Notes: generated by a model from the sequence alone, not told the origin. DNA of 41,407 nt from Susulua sp964536195 (GCA_964536195.1 CAZHVO010000003.1:1-41407); one strand, 5' to 3'. Positions 1 through 8,110 are shown, counted from the first letter of the stretch. Made by a program: numbers and translations.

Positions 1-2
1 AG

Positions 3-398
3 GGTTTCACACTCATGGAATTGATAATCGTAGTGATTATCATAGCTATTTTGGCAGCTGTAGGTCTTCCTCAGTTCTTCCAGGCAGCCGGCAAGGCAAA
101 GGTGTCAAAGTCAAGATCAAACTTAGGAGAAATTAGAAGAGTACAATTAGCTTTTGAGTCGGTTTCTGGGTCTTGGATCGCGATTGCTGCTACGCAAACT
201 GTTGCTTTGCAGGTTGATGTTGACAATGCTGACAACGACAACAACCATGCAACTGGTGTTGATATCCAGTTAACATTCTATGATAATGACTACACTTATG
301 CTCGAGCTGGCGATATTATCACAGCTACACCTCGGGATGGAGGAGCAGGGTTACCTACTAACACTATGAATTTAAGAACCGGTGTAGCTAACTGGTAA
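3..398 (+). CDS. Type IV pilin-like protein, 5' end outside window
   Basis: The reading frame is open from base 3 and begins GFTLMELIIVVIIIAILAAVGLPQ, written here only to locate it; this is the prepilin cleavage and hydrophobic helix signature (G before F, Glu at +5), so the true start lies upstream of the window. The first in-frame ATG (base 15) is inside the signature and is not the start. Known of the family: the leader is removed by a prepilin peptidase at G/F and the helix packs into a pilus or type II secretion pseudopilus. The rest (about 110 residues) is a small globular domain rich in Asp and Asn. It heads a run of five similar genes. Major versus minor pilin cannot be decided from the sequence. 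Confidence 0.85.
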   Translation, partial: GFTLMELIIVVIIIAILAAVGLPQFFQAAGKAKVSKSRSNLGEIRRVQLAFESVSGSWIAIAATQTVALQVDVDNADNDNNHATGVDIQLTFYDNDYTYARAGDIITATPRDGGAGLPTNTMNLRTGVANW

Positions 399-414
399 GT
401 TTGAATGTCTATCT

Positions 415-445
415 CTTTAGGGATAAGTGAAAGCCATCCCTAAAG
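415..445 (+). other. Perfect 10-bp hairpin after the first pilin gene
   Basis: CTTTAGGGAT (415-424) is the exact reverse complement of ATCCCTAAAG (436-445), with an 11-nt loop. No T run follows, so a classical intrinsic terminator is not supported. It could act as an mRNA-end stabiliser or a partial terminator that raises expression of the first pilin over the later genes. Confidence 0.5.
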
Positions 446-490
446 GGGGTAAAGAGTTGGCTCAGGATAAGTATAGCGTGGAGGTACCAA

Positions 491-931
491 ATGAGGGTAA
501 GGATGAAGGAGAAACAAAAGAATCGGGTTTGCTTTACCCTCGTTGAGCTTGTGATTGCAGTAGTCATAATTGCCATACTAGCTGCCCTAGGATTGTCCTT
601 TTACCGTAATACTATAACTAAGACTAAAGGTGCTAAAGCTCAAAATGCTATAAGCTTAATTATCGAGGCTGAGAAGATTTTTAGACTAGGTAATAATGTT
701 TATATTAACTTTAATAACGGTCAAGCTAATGCGATAGTAGGTACTACTGTAACCGGCATTAATCTTGGTGCTGTAGACGCCGATAATGATTTTCGTTATC
801 GTGTAACCGGAGTAGATTTGATACGGGGAAGGCCGAGAAGACAAATTGGCACCTGTCCGGCGGCTAATGCCGGTGAGATTAGGTATAGGTTGAGTACCGA
901 AACCTGGACGATTCCTGGGTGTTATAGGTGA
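491..931 (+). CDS. Type IV pilin-like protein
   Basis: 146 residues. A basic N-terminus (MRVRMKEKQKNRV) leads into CFTLVELVIAVVIIAILAAL, the prepilin motif with Cys in place of the usual Gly before Phe, Glu at +5 and one long hydrophobic helix. The Cys at the cleavage position is unusual but tolerated in some minor pilins. GGAGG at 481-485 is correctly spaced for the ATG at 491; an ATG at 503 is the alternative. The C-terminal half has two Cys (IGTCPAAN and PGCYR), a plausible disulfide loop as in many pilins. It sits between two further pilin-like genes, probably in one transcript. Confidence 0.8.
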   Translation: MRVRMKEKQKNRVCFTLVELVIAVVIIAILAALGLSFYRNTITKTKGAKAQNAISLIIEAEKIFRLGNNVYINFNNGQANAIVGTTVTGINLGAVDADNDFRYRVTGVDLIRGRPRRQIGTCPAANAGEIRYRLSTETWTIPGCYR

Positions 932-936
932 TAAAT

Positions 937-1341
937 ATGAGTAAGAAGAGTTTTACTTTATTAGAGTTGATGCTGGTAGTGGTAATTGTAGGCATAATTG
1001 CTACCTTTGCTATTCCTGGTTATTTAGGAGTTAGACAGAGGGCAGAACAACGGCAAGCTTCAACACAACTGAGATTAATCCAGACTGCTGAGAAAGTCAT
1101 ATTTTTAGAGCAAAATGCATATAGGGCTTGTACTTTTCCTCTCCCTGCCGCCCCCGCTGCCTTCAATTGTAATGTTCGTTTAAACCTTGATTTACCTAAT
1201 GATGGTTGGAACTATAGAGTTACCAATATTGCCGGGCCGGATTTTATAGCTACGGCAGTAGGCCCGGGTACCTGTTCCTACGGTATGTCTAGGAATACTG
1301 CAGATCCAACACCCTTAGGCGTTTGCGTTTTTATACCTTGA
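937..1341 (+). CDS. Type IV pilin-like protein
   Basis: 134 residues from the ATG at 937; AGGTGA at 925-930 is the likely ribosome site. A GTG at 928 would overlap the previous stop and is less well placed. The N-terminus KKSFTLLELMLVVVIVGIIA is a prepilin motif with Ser instead of Gly at -1 and Glu at +5. The globular part contains four Cys (RACTF, FNCNV, GTCSY, GVCVF), suggesting two disulfides in the periplasm. It is the third gene of the pilin run. A minor pilin or pseudopilin role is likely, but the specific system is unknown. Confidence 0.8.
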   Translation: MSKKSFTLLELMLVVVIVGIIATFAIPGYLGVRQRAEQRQASTQLRLIQTAEKVIFLEQNAYRACTFPLPAAPAAFNCNVRLNLDLPNDGWNYRVTNIAGPDFIATAVGPGTCSYGMSRNTADPTPLGVCVFIP

Positions 1342-1357
1342 AGAAGGAGTTAATCAA

Positions 1358-1696
1358 ATGAGAAAAGGAGTTAGCTTAGTTGAAGTGATTGTCGGAGCGA
1401 TAATCCTAGCCATTGCTTTTGGTGGTTTGCTAGCTACTTTTGTCGGGGTAAGAAGGTATGTTAGGCGAGCTAATAGACGGCTTGTCGCTGCTGATTTGGT
1501 GTCTCAAACCATGGGCGGTTTATATCAGGCAGTTAGAGAAGATACTTGGAATACAGGTGCTTTGCAATTAGGTCCTACAAACGTAGGTGCTTATACGATA
1601 GATAGTCAGGTTTATCAAAATGTTGGTTCACCAAATAGTTATACAGTAGCCGCCACTGGCAGTAATTATCGTCGGGTAAACGTGACTATAAATTAT
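1358..1696 (+). CDS. Pilin-like protein, 3' end lost in the assembly gap
   Basis: Starts at ATG 1358 after AAGGAG (1343-1348). The N-terminus MRKGVSLVEVIVGAIILAIA has the prepilin shape: G before V/S, Glu at +5, then a hydrophobic helix. The following residues (ALAATF-like helix, then RRYVRRANRRL) resemble minor pilins of the PilV or GspI class, which is a guess from the helix alone. The frame runs into 100 N at 1697; residues beyond that are not determined, so the apparent continuation through the gap should not be trusted. Confidence 0.7.
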
Positions 1697-1796
1697 NNNN
1701 NNNNNNNNNNNNNNNNNNNNNNNNNNNNNNNNNNNNNNNNNNNNNNNNNNNNNNNNNNNNNNNNNNNNNNNNNNNNNNNNNNNNNNNNNNNNNNNN
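1697..1796. other. Assembly gap (100 N)
   Basis: Exactly 100 N between two pilin-like genes. A round 100 is the usual placeholder for a gap of unknown length, so the true distance and any gene between the flanks are unknown. The order and orientation of bases 1-1696 relative to the rest of the window depend on the scaffolding evidence. Confidence 0.98.
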
Positions 1797-1800
1797 AAAA

Positions 1801-2394
1801 ATGCAAGTCTCATTGAAAAAATCAATCACTTTAGTTGAACTTCTCATATGTATGACATTATTAGGAGTGATTGTCTTAGGAGCTGTTGCTTTTCATCTTT
1901 CCGCTGAAAGGTTTTTAAGCTCTTCAGAAGGAAAGACCCAGGTATTAAATGAGTTAATGTTAGTATTGCAACATATTCAGAAGAATGTTTTGATGGCGAC
2001 AGGAGATATAGGTGATGTTGGTATCTGGGTAGCTGGTGCTCCGCCGATTTTAAGAATTCGTCAGGATATTAACGGAGCAACTGGCGTAGTCAATAGGACT
2101 CCTGAGAATTATGCTGACGATAGGATTGTCGGCTATCGATTTGATCTTGGTACAGGTGTAATTGATTTTGAGGGCACAGATATTCTTACTAATGGATTTG
2201 TCCAAGAAGCCGGATTTCCTTTTAATATTCGTGCCGGTGCTGCAGTAAACGGAGGAGTCGAGATAACAAATCTTGCTGTAAGGGTAAACCCTGCTTTTCC
2301 TGAGGACTCTAACACTAACCCTCAAGTGAGTACTATAGATACTGGTGGTAGTCGCACAGTATACTTCTACTCCTATGTCCACACTTGGCGATAA
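1801..2394 (+). CDS. Minor pilin / pseudopilin (PilW- or GspJ-like)
   Basis: 197 residues from the first ATG after the gap; the real start could lie inside the gap. KKSITLVELLICMTLLGVIV is a prepilin motif with Ser at -1 and Glu at +5. It is longer than the preceding pilins and is followed by a helical stretch with TQVLNELMLVLQHIQKNVLMAT and a beta-rich domain, the shape seen in PilW and GspJ minor components. This assignment rests on length and layout only. It is the last gene of the pilin run; the next gene has its own promoter. Confidence 0.7.
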   Translation: MQVSLKKSITLVELLICMTLLGVIVLGAVAFHLSAERFLSSSEGKTQVLNELMLVLQHIQKNVLMATGDIGDVGIWVAGAPPILRIRQDINGATGVVNRTPENYADDRIVGYRFDLGTGVIDFEGTDILTNGFVQEAGFPFNIRAGAAVNGGVEITNLAVRVNPAFPEDSNTNPQVSTIDTGGSRTVYFYSYVHTWR

Positions 2395-2419
2395 TCTTTA
2401 ACCTCGACAATAAAGTAAA

Positions 2420-2448
2420 TTTACAAAGATTGTATTTTTTGATATAAT
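2420..2448 (+). promoter_or_regulatory. Sigma70-type promoter for a predicted leaderless gene
   Basis: TTTACA (2420-2425), 17-bp spacer, TATAAT (2443-2448). The expected transcription start, about 7 nt after the -10, is base 2455, which is the A of the ATG of the next gene. No ribosome site precedes that ATG, so the mRNA is predicted to be leaderless. Confidence 0.65.
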
Positions 2449-2454
2449 TTTTTA

Positions 2455-3147
2455 ATGGAGAACTTTCTAAAAAGAATTATCTTATTGGTTACTTTATCTT
2501 TTTGTTTTCATTTAACCTCTCTAGCTGCCCCTTGTTATGGCACAAAGATGCCCGAAGAGGGAAGATTTTTCTGGGGATTCCAAACCCATAGTATATTCAG
2601 GAGGGGTCTAGAGGCTGACTACGGAAAGTTGCGATCAACCCAGCACTTCTTTCAATTTTCCTATGGAATTTGGGATTGGTTATCTTTAGATTTGAAAGGT
2701 GGTGCTGGAAATATAAAGCAACACCCCATAGGTAGCGATGAGATTGATTATAACTCTTCTTTTGCCGGCGGTTATGGCATCCGGTTGAAGTTTTGTGACT
2801 GGGAAAGAATAAGAATGGTTTTTGGTTTTCAACACATAAGCATACATCCTAGAAGTGTTCGTTTGGGGGGCTTAAAGCACAAATCAGTCCTAGATGATTG
2901 GCAAGTGTCCCTCCTAGCCTCCTATGATTTTTCCAAGGTTACCCCTTACTTAGGGGCTAAGTTCTCAAGGGTTGATTATATCCATTGGGTGGAGGATAAC
3001 AGAAAAAGAAGAATGTCCGACTTAACTAAATCAGTAGGAGTCGTCTGTGGCCTTGATATAAATCTTACCGAGAAAACATGGCTTAATTTAGAAGGTCAAT
3101 TTATTGATGGTCAAGCCTTAGCATGTAGCTTTAACTTTAAGTTTTAG
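2455..3147 (+). CDS. Outer-membrane beta-barrel-like protein
   Basis: 230 residues. A signal peptide (MENFLKRIILLVTLSFCFHLTSLAAPCYG) is followed by alternating polar/aromatic beta segments such as FFQFSYGIWDWLSLDLKGG, a Gly/aromatic-rich barrel pattern, and the chain ends in Phe (FNFKF), the usual terminal residue for BAM recognition. Length suits an 8 to 10 strand barrel. No enzymatic motif was seen. Function unknown; a small porin-like or OmpW/OmpA-barrel relative is possible. It stands alone after the pilin genes with its own promoter. Confidence 0.6.
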   Translation: MENFLKRIILLVTLSFCFHLTSLAAPCYGTKMPEEGRFFWGFQTHSIFRRGLEADYGKLRSTQHFFQFSYGIWDWLSLDLKGGAGNIKQHPIGSDEIDYNSSFAGGYGIRLKFCDWERIRMVFGFQHISIHPRSVRLGGLKHKSVLDDWQVSLLASYDFSKVTPYLGAKFSRVDYIHWVEDNRKRRMSDLTKSVGVVCGLDINLTEKTWLNLEGQFIDGQALACSFNFKF

Positions 3148-3159
3148 TCAATGAGGCTT

Positions 3160-3282
3160 GTCCCGCTTTTCGCGGGACTTAGCCGACCCATTCGACTTCG
3201 CTCAGGGTTGGCACTGAGTGTTATCGAAGTGCCGAATTGATCCTGAGCGACCTCGACGATACGTCGAGGGAGTCGAAGGATC
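3160..3282. repeat. REP-like palindromic element
   Basis: A nested set of inverted repeats: GTCCCGC/GCGGGAC (3160-3166/3172-3178), GGCACT/AGTGCC around 3210-3233, GATCCT/AGGATC (3239-3244/3277-3282) enclosing CCTCGAC/GTCGAGG (3251-3257/3263-3269). The words TCGACTTCGCTCAGG and AGTCGAAGGATC resemble dispersed REP-type elements found in many genomes. AGTCGAAGGATC recurs inverted at 6603-6614. It fills the space between the barrel gene and the FAD oxidase gene and may also end transcription. Confidence 0.7.
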
Positions 3283-3295
3283 TTAATTCATTCCG

Positions 3296-4759
3296 GTGAT
3301 TATAAAAGATAAGAATCAGGATTTATTCAATTATTTAGAGGATACCTCTAATGTTAAGGGCAAAGCCTCTTTGCTTTACCGACCTCAAAACAACAGGGAA
3401 GTTTTAGAAAGCTTAAGGGATTGCTCTAGGAAGAAAATTCCTTTTACCTTATCGTCCGGCCATACTGGTACAACCGGGGGTTGTGTTCCTTTAGAAGGAG
3501 CAGTCATTTCTTTGGAAAACTTGAATAAAATTATTGATGTCAATCAAGAAAAACAAATTGTTCATTCTCAAGGTGGTGTAACTCTAGAAAATTTAGAAAA
3601 GGAAGTTAATAAGTTTAACCTAACTTTGCCGGCATCTCCTACTGAGAGTTTAGCTTTTATTGGCGGAGCAATCGCAACCTCTGCTTCAGGAGTAAGAGGA
3701 TTCGGCTATGGATCAATAAGAAAATATGTAAGGGCCCTAGAGGTTATTCTAACTACTGGGGAGGTAATCAATATAAAAAGAGGCGAAGTCACTTCTAAAG
3801 GAAGGCATTTTGACTTTGAGCATGAGAAAAGAAGTTTTAAATTTACTATTCCTTCTTATCAGCTGCCAAAGACTAAGTCACAGGCTGGTTATTATGTTAA
3901 GGATAATATGGATTTAATTGATTTATTCATTGGTAGCGAAGGAACTCTGGGAGTTATCGTTTCTTGTGAGTTAAATTTAGGAAAAGTTCCTTTTAATATC
4001 TTTGATGGGTTAATATTCTTTTCCCAAGAAGCTGATGCTCTTGAGTTTATAGAAGAGATAAAGTGTCTAAAGAGAAAGGGGAAACTAAAGCCAGCTTGTT
4101 TAGAGTTCTTTGATAAAAATTCTTTAGAGCTATTAAGTAGTGAGTATTCTTTTATACCAGATTCTGGGGCAGCAGTTTACTTTGAACAAGAAGTTGAAGA
4201 TGAGGCCAGTTTCCAGCCGCTGCTTCTTAAGTGGCAGGAGCTAATTGAGAAGAATAAAGCTTATTTGGATAAGAGTATTCTTGCTGATACTCAGAGGCAG
4301 AGAAAGCGGGTATTTGATTTTCGGCACAAACTGCCTCAGATGATTAATGAATTTTTAAGAGAGAGTAACCAGGTAAAGACCGCCAGCGATATTGCAGTGC
4401 CTGAGGATAAATTTAATCAAATGTATGATTTTTATAAGAAAATCGCTGGTGAAGCAAAAATCAGATATGTAAATTTTGGCCATATCGGAGAGTCACACCT
4501 TCACTTTAATTTCTTGCCTTCAAATGATCAAGAGGGCAAGAGAGCTAAAGAATATCTTAAGAAGCTTTCTCAAAAGGCAGTGTCCCTAGGAGGAACAGTC
4601 TCTGCTGAGCATGGCATTGGTAAGATAAAAAGACCTTATTTAAAGATTATGTATAAGGAATCAGAAATTAAAGAAATGGCTGCTCTGAAGAAATACTTTG
4701 ACCCTTCCTGCCTCTTAGGCCTCGATAACATTTTCGATAAAGAACTCTTGTTGAAATAA
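3296..4759 (+). CDS. FAD-linked oxidase, GlcD / D-lactate dehydrogenase type
   Basis: 487 residues, the usual length of the GlcD family. The N-terminal half is a PCMH-type FAD domain: SSGHTGTTGG near residue 60, then GGAIATSASGVRGFGYGS and a GSEGTLG segment. The C-terminal half is a FAD-oxidase C domain with GHIGESHLH (395-403) and AEHGIG (437-442), the conserved His and Glu region of the active site. Known of the family: oxidation of 2-hydroxy acids such as glycolate or D-lactate, passing electrons to quinone, a ferredoxin-like partner or an Fe-S subunit. No partner subunit is adjacent. The start is a GTG with no clear ribosome site, directly after the REP-like element, so it may be slightly different. 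Substrate not determinable. Confidence 0.85.
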   Translation: MIIKDKNQDLFNYLEDTSNVKGKASLLYRPQNNREVLESLRDCSRKKIPFTLSSGHTGTTGGCVPLEGAVISLENLNKIIDVNQEKQIVHSQGGVTLENLEKEVNKFNLTLPASPTESLAFIGGAIATSASGVRGFGYGSIRKYVRALEVILTTGEVINIKRGEVTSKGRHFDFEHEKRSFKFTIPSYQLPKTKSQAGYYVKDNMDLIDLFIGSEGTLGVIVSCELNLGKVPFNIFDGLIFFSQEADALEFIEEIKCLKRKGKLKPACLEFFDKNSLELLSSEYSFIPDSGAAVYFEQEVEDEASFQPLLLKWQELIEKNKAYLDKSILADTQRQRKRVFDFRHKLPQMINEFLRESNQVKTASDIAVPEDKFNQMYDFYKKIAGEAKIRYVNFGHIGESHLHFNFLPSNDQEGKRAKEYLKKLSQKAVSLGGTVSAEHGIGKIKRPYLKIMYKESEIKEMAALKKYFDPSCLLGLDNIFDKELLLK

Positions 4760-4763
4760 ACTC

Positions 4764-5438
4764 TTAAAGTTCCATTCTTTTTTCATCAAAGTAGTCTAAA
4801 TCTGTCAAAGGTAGTATTACTGAGGTAGCAATATTTGTTAAGTGGGCAGTGATACGTTTAAAATATCGGGCTATAAGGGTAAAACAGACCGCTTCATTAA
4901 CTGAGAGGTTACTACCGGCTAATTTTTCAATAATTTGGTCGCAACGTTTAGCGATTTTAGTCTTATAATCCCAAGCCTTAGCTGCTTTGGTTTCGTCGGA
5001 TTCGATAAAAGCTTTTTTAGTTTCTTTAAAAAGTTCAGATATTTCGACTTCAACGCTATCAAAAAGCTCAAGGTACTTTTCTTTATTCAGAGGACCTTTC
5101 GTTAAGGTGCTTACCTCATAAAGATTTTTGGCATAATCACCTAGGCGTTCAGCATCTTTTACTACACTCATAAGAAGCAAACAAGTCGGTACATCTTTTG
5201 ATGGCTGAAGAGATAAGTGTTCAATTACCCGCTTTCGGATATCTTTTTGTAGATCATTTACTTGTCTGTCTATGCCGTAAACCTTATCTTTTAAGCCTGG
5301 CTCTTCTTTGTTGTCAATTAACCTCTTGCATACAGAATCAAACATTATTTGGGCATCATCGAGCATATTTTTAAAATTTTCAAATACCTGATTCAAAAAA
5401 TCTTTTCCTTTCCAAAATTGTAATAGATTTTTAAACAT
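4764..5438 (-). CDS. PhoU-like protein
   Basis: 224 residues, all alpha-helical with heptad-like charge spacing, containing two PhoU-type segments (DRQVNDLQKDIRKRVIEHL and SVVKDAERLGDYAKNLYEV; the latter is the conserved D-x-E-R-x-x-D-Y metal-binding pattern). Known of the family: PhoU-domain proteins bind Mg or Mn and modulate phosphate transport, and are often paired with Na/Pi cotransporters. It starts 13 bp after the transporter gene, with GGAGGTG just before its ATG, so it is the second gene of a minus-strand operon. It ends 4 bp from the convergent FAD oxidase gene. Confidence 0.85.
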   Translation of the reverse strand: MFKNLLQFWKGKDFLNQVFENFKNMLDDAQIMFDSVCKRLIDNKEEPGLKDKVYGIDRQVNDLQKDIRKRVIEHLSLQPSKDVPTCLLLMSVVKDAERLGDYAKNLYEVSTLTKGPLNKEKYLELFDSVEVEISELFKETKKAFIESDETKAAKAWDYKTKIAKRCDQIIEKLAGSNLSVNEAVCFTLIARYFKRITAHLTNIATSVILPLTDLDYFDEKRMEL

Positions 5439-5451
5439 AACTCACCTCCCT

Positions 5452-6576
5452 TTATTTCAATACCTTAAAAATAAAAATAAATAATGTCGGTATTATGAAA
5501 AATGTGACCAAAGTGTATATTAGGGCATAGCGGCGCCTTTTGTAAGCTAAATCACCGAGTTTTTTTGATAGAATTATAGGGATATTTCTCAATATCTTTA
5601 TTGGATAAATACAGAGGAGTCCAATTGCATTAAAGAGACAGTGGACAAAAGCTACAGTAAGAGCAGCAATATTTCCGGTAGCAAATGATGCTAAAATGGC
5701 GGTGACAGTTGTCCCGATATTGGCTCCTATTACTAGAGGATACATTGTCTCAAGGGTTAAAATACCGGCAGCAATAAGAGGAATCATCAAGGCAATGGTT
5801 ATTGAGCTACTCTGAATTACTGCAGTAAAGAAAGTGGCAGCGAAAATAGCTAGTATTCCGTGCTTGCCAATTACATTATTAAGAACAATCTCAGCTCTTT
5901 TTGCTACCATAGTTCGCATCAATTTTACAATATAATACAGGGCAGCAAACAAGAGTATTAGTGAGATAACTAGCATCAAAGTATAGGTTGTGCCAGATGA
6001 AACTTTTAATTTCATAACTAGATCTTCTATAAAATGCACTATTGGTTTTGTGGCTGCTTTAATCGGGCTAGTGAATTTGATTCCGCCAATGTTGGCGAAG
6101 GCGCCACTCATCCAGCTACCTATTTTACTTAATATGCCGGTAGCCAGTTCAAGGGGGAAAATTATGGCAACACACATTATTTTAAAGAAACCATCAAGGG
6201 TGCCTCCGCTTACAGCTCTTCTAAATTCCTCTCGGCGTCCAATATGTCCTATTGATACTAATATGCCAGTTACAGTAGTTCCGATATTTGCTCCCATAAC
6301 TATCGGGATTGCGTTTGAAACAGTAATCACTCCTGAACCTACCATCCCGACTACAATAGAGGTGGTGGTTGATGAGCTTTGGACAATACTGGTGGCTAGA
6401 ATTCCGATAAATAGGCCGATAAAGGGGTTAGAGGTGGTTTTAATTAAGTTTTCAGCAAATTCTTTGCCAAAGCCTTTAAAAGCAACCCCCATAAGGCTAA
6501 TGCTTACTAGAAAGAGATAGACAAAGGTAAGGACTAGAAGTATTTTAAATAGGGCTTTGATTTTTTCGCTATGCAT
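5452..6576 (-). CDS. Na+/phosphate cotransporter (NptA/PNaS family)
   Basis: 374 residues, mostly hydrophobic helices. It carries the duplicated signature of the family: QSSS (66-69) with GANIGT (95-100), and again QSSS (255-258) with GANIGT (284-289), two inverted-topology repeats that form the Na/Pi site. Known of the family: sodium-driven phosphate uptake or efflux. The neighbouring PhoU-like gene supports phosphate rather than another solute. The promoter is shared with the divergent pyrE (see 6706-6757); the predicted leader of about 120 nt contains a REP-like element. No strong ribosome site precedes the ATG. Confidence 0.9.
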   Translation of the reverse strand: MHSEKIKALFKILLVLTFVYLFLVSISLMGVAFKGFGKEFAENLIKTTSNPFIGLFIGILATSIVQSSSTTTSIVVGMVGSGVITVSNAIPIVMGANIGTTVTGILVSIGHIGRREEFRRAVSGGTLDGFFKIMCVAIIFPLELATGILSKIGSWMSGAFANIGGIKFTSPIKAATKPIVHFIEDLVMKLKVSSGTTYTLMLVISLILLFAALYYIVKLMRTMVAKRAEIVLNNVIGKHGILAIFAATFFTAVIQSSSITIALMIPLIAAGILTLETMYPLVIGANIGTTVTAILASFATGNIAALTVAFVHCLFNAIGLLCIYPIKILRNIPIILSKKLGDLAYKRRRYALIYTLVTFFIIPTLFIFIFKVLK

Positions 6577-6602
6577 AGATTTATTGAGGAAGATCTTGAA
6601 AA

Positions 6603-6659
6603 GATCCTTCGACTCGCTTGGTTCGACTAATGCTCACCACATGTCGCTCGCTCAGGATT
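6603..6659. repeat. REP-like element, inverted copy
   Basis: GATCCTTCGACT (6603-6614) is the exact reverse complement of 3271-3282, and TCGCTCAGGAT near 6648-6658 matches the other arm of that element inverted. The interior differs. It lies in the predicted 5' leader of the phosphate transporter mRNA. Confidence 0.65.
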
Positions 6660-6705
6660 AATTCAACTAGACATTTTTTAGTAAAAAAATGTAAGTTTCA
6701 TTGAA

Positions 6706-6757
6706 ATTATATACAGAAAAAGGAATCATTGCAAGAAATTTATTTTTAAAGTATAAT
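6706..6757. promoter_or_regulatory. Symmetric divergent promoter sharing one -35 hexamer
   Basis: The palindromic hexamer TTGCAA (6729-6734) is flanked at 17 bp on each side by a perfect TATAAT: plus strand at 6752-6757 for pyrE, and minus strand at 6711-6706 (ATTATA on the plus strand) for the phosphate transporter. Predicted starts are near 6764 (plus) and 6699 (minus). RNA polymerase should only be able to occupy one direction at a time. Confidence 0.7.
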
Positions 6758-6787
6758 TAATGAAATGACGAAGAATCTTAAGCAATT

Positions 6788-7333
6788 ATGGATAAGAAGA
6801 AAGAACTACTAACCCTTCTCAAGAAGAAAGCTTTTCTTAAGAAAAGAATCAAGCTGTCTTCAGGAAGGGTCAGCAATTTTTATATTGACGTAAGAAAAGT
6901 AAGCTTAAGCCCTAAGGGTGTATACTTAATCTCCCATCTTATTTTCAACCTCTTAAAGTCTAAGAAAGTAACTGCTATTGGTGGCCCTACTTTAGGAGCT
7001 GATCCTATTGTTAGCGGGGTTTGCTATTTAGCTTATAAAAATAAGAAAAAGCTAAAGGGTTTTCTTATCCGAAAGTCACCCAAGAAGCATGGTCGTCAGA
7101 AGTTGATTGAAGGTCAAGTTTTGCTTCCAGGAGAGAGAGTAGTCATAGTTGATGATGTGGCTACTAGCGGATCTTCTTTGATTAAGGCTATAGAAGTTTT
7201 AAAAAAGGAAAGAATAAAAGTAGTAGCAGCAGTAAGTGTTGTTGATAGAGAGGAGGGTGCAAGAGAGGCTCTCGCTCGCCACAACTGTTCCCTCATTTCT
7301 CTTTTTACTAAATTCGACTTTCTAAATAGATGA
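6788..7333 (+). CDS. pyrE: Orotate phosphoribosyltransferase
   Basis: 181 residues, the usual PyrE length. The PRPP-binding loop VVIVDDVATSGSS (about 118-130) has the paired Asp (D122, D123) of type I phosphoribosyltransferases, and the N-terminal FLKKRIKLSSGRVSNFYIDV is typical of PyrE (the S-G-x-x-S-x-F-Y-D pattern). Reaction: orotate plus PRPP to OMP in de novo pyrimidine synthesis. An in-frame TAA at 6779 fixes the start at 6788. The stop overlaps the start of the next gene (ATGA), so the two are translationally coupled. Confidence 0.93.
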   Translation: MDKKKELLTLLKKKAFLKKRIKLSSGRVSNFYIDVRKVSLSPKGVYLISHLIFNLLKSKKVTAIGGPTLGADPIVSGVCYLAYKNKKKLKGFLIRKSPKKHGRQKLIEGQVLLPGERVVIVDDVATSGSSLIKAIEVLKKERIKVVAAVSVVDREEGAREALARHNCSLISLFTKFDFLNR

Positions 7334-8106
7334 ACCATTCTTTCCGTTTCTCTTTATTCCTTATTCTTTTATTAAGCGGATGTGTCACGACAGAATATAA
7401 TGTTGGCACTGGTAAGCAAGATGTCTATTTTTATTCCACTGAGAGCGAAGTTATTATGGGACGAAATATCGCCAAAAAGATCTACCAGGAGTTTAAGATT
7501 TCTAATAGCCCTGATGATATCCAGAGACTTAATCGAATAGCCGGTAAAATCGTAGAGGTGCTAGATCGTAAGGAGTTAAGTTATTACTTCTACATAATCG
7601 ATGAGGACCAAGAGGGTAAGCCACAAGTAAATGCTTTTAGCCTTCCTGGAGGGTATTCTTATATATTTAGAGGATTGTTAGATATTTTAGATAATGATGA
7701 TCAGCTTAGCTTTATTCTTGCTCACGAAGTAGGCCATATTGTAAGCCGTCACCATATGAAACGTCTTCAAGCAGCTATGGGATACAATCTTTTAACTGTA
7801 GTTTCTTCTGTTTCGGGAACGTCTTCAGAGTTTCGGAGAGGTCTTTCTTTTGCTCTTATTCAGATTTTATCCGGGTATTCCCGGGAGGATGAATTTAATG
7901 CCGATGAGTTAGCAGTTAAATATTGTAAGCTTGCCGGGTTTGATCCTACTGCCGGAATAGAGGTTTTAGAAAAACTCTATAAAGAAAATAAGAAAACAAT
8001 ACGTCCTTTTTCTTATTTTAGGACACATCCCTATCCAGCCCAGAGAATAAGACATATCAAAGAAACTTTGCAGCTGCCCCTAGGTGTCGATGATTATATA
8101 AATTGA
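7330..8106 (+). CDS. M48-family metalloprotease lipoprotein
   Basis: 258 residues. A lipoprotein signal peptide ends in LLSGC (Cys about residue 17). The zinc motif HEVGH (132-136) and the downstream third ligand in the segment EFNADELA (E188) define a peptidase M48 catalytic core, close to the periplasmic BepA/LoiP group in size without the TPR tail. Known roles of that group: quality control of outer-membrane proteins. It overlaps pyrE by 4 bp. Predicted location is the periplasmic face of a membrane. Confidence 0.88.
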   Translation: MNHSFRFSLFLILLLSGCVTTEYNVGTGKQDVYFYSTESEVIMGRNIAKKIYQEFKISNSPDDIQRLNRIAGKIVEVLDRKELSYYFYIIDEDQEGKPQVNAFSLPGGYSYIFRGLLDILDNDDQLSFILAHEVGHIVSRHHMKRLQAAMGYNLLTVVSSVSGTSSEFRRGLSFALIQILSGYSREDEFNADELAVKYCKLAGFDPTAGIEVLEKLYKENKKTIRPFSYFRTHPYPAQRIRHIKETLQLPLGVDDYIN

Positions 8107-8110
8107 CTAT

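Noticed and set aside
1628..1825. Reading frames running through the N gap
   Set aside because: They depend on 100 undefined bases and have no real protein sequence.
4759..4764. Intrinsic terminator between convergent genes
   Set aside because: Only 4 bp separate the FAD oxidase and PhoU-like stops, and no GC hairpin with a T run was found there.
5990..6520. Plus-strand ORF of 176 residues inside the phosphate transporter
   Set aside because: It is a shadow of the transporter helices; the other strand carries the duplicated QSSS and GANIGT signature.
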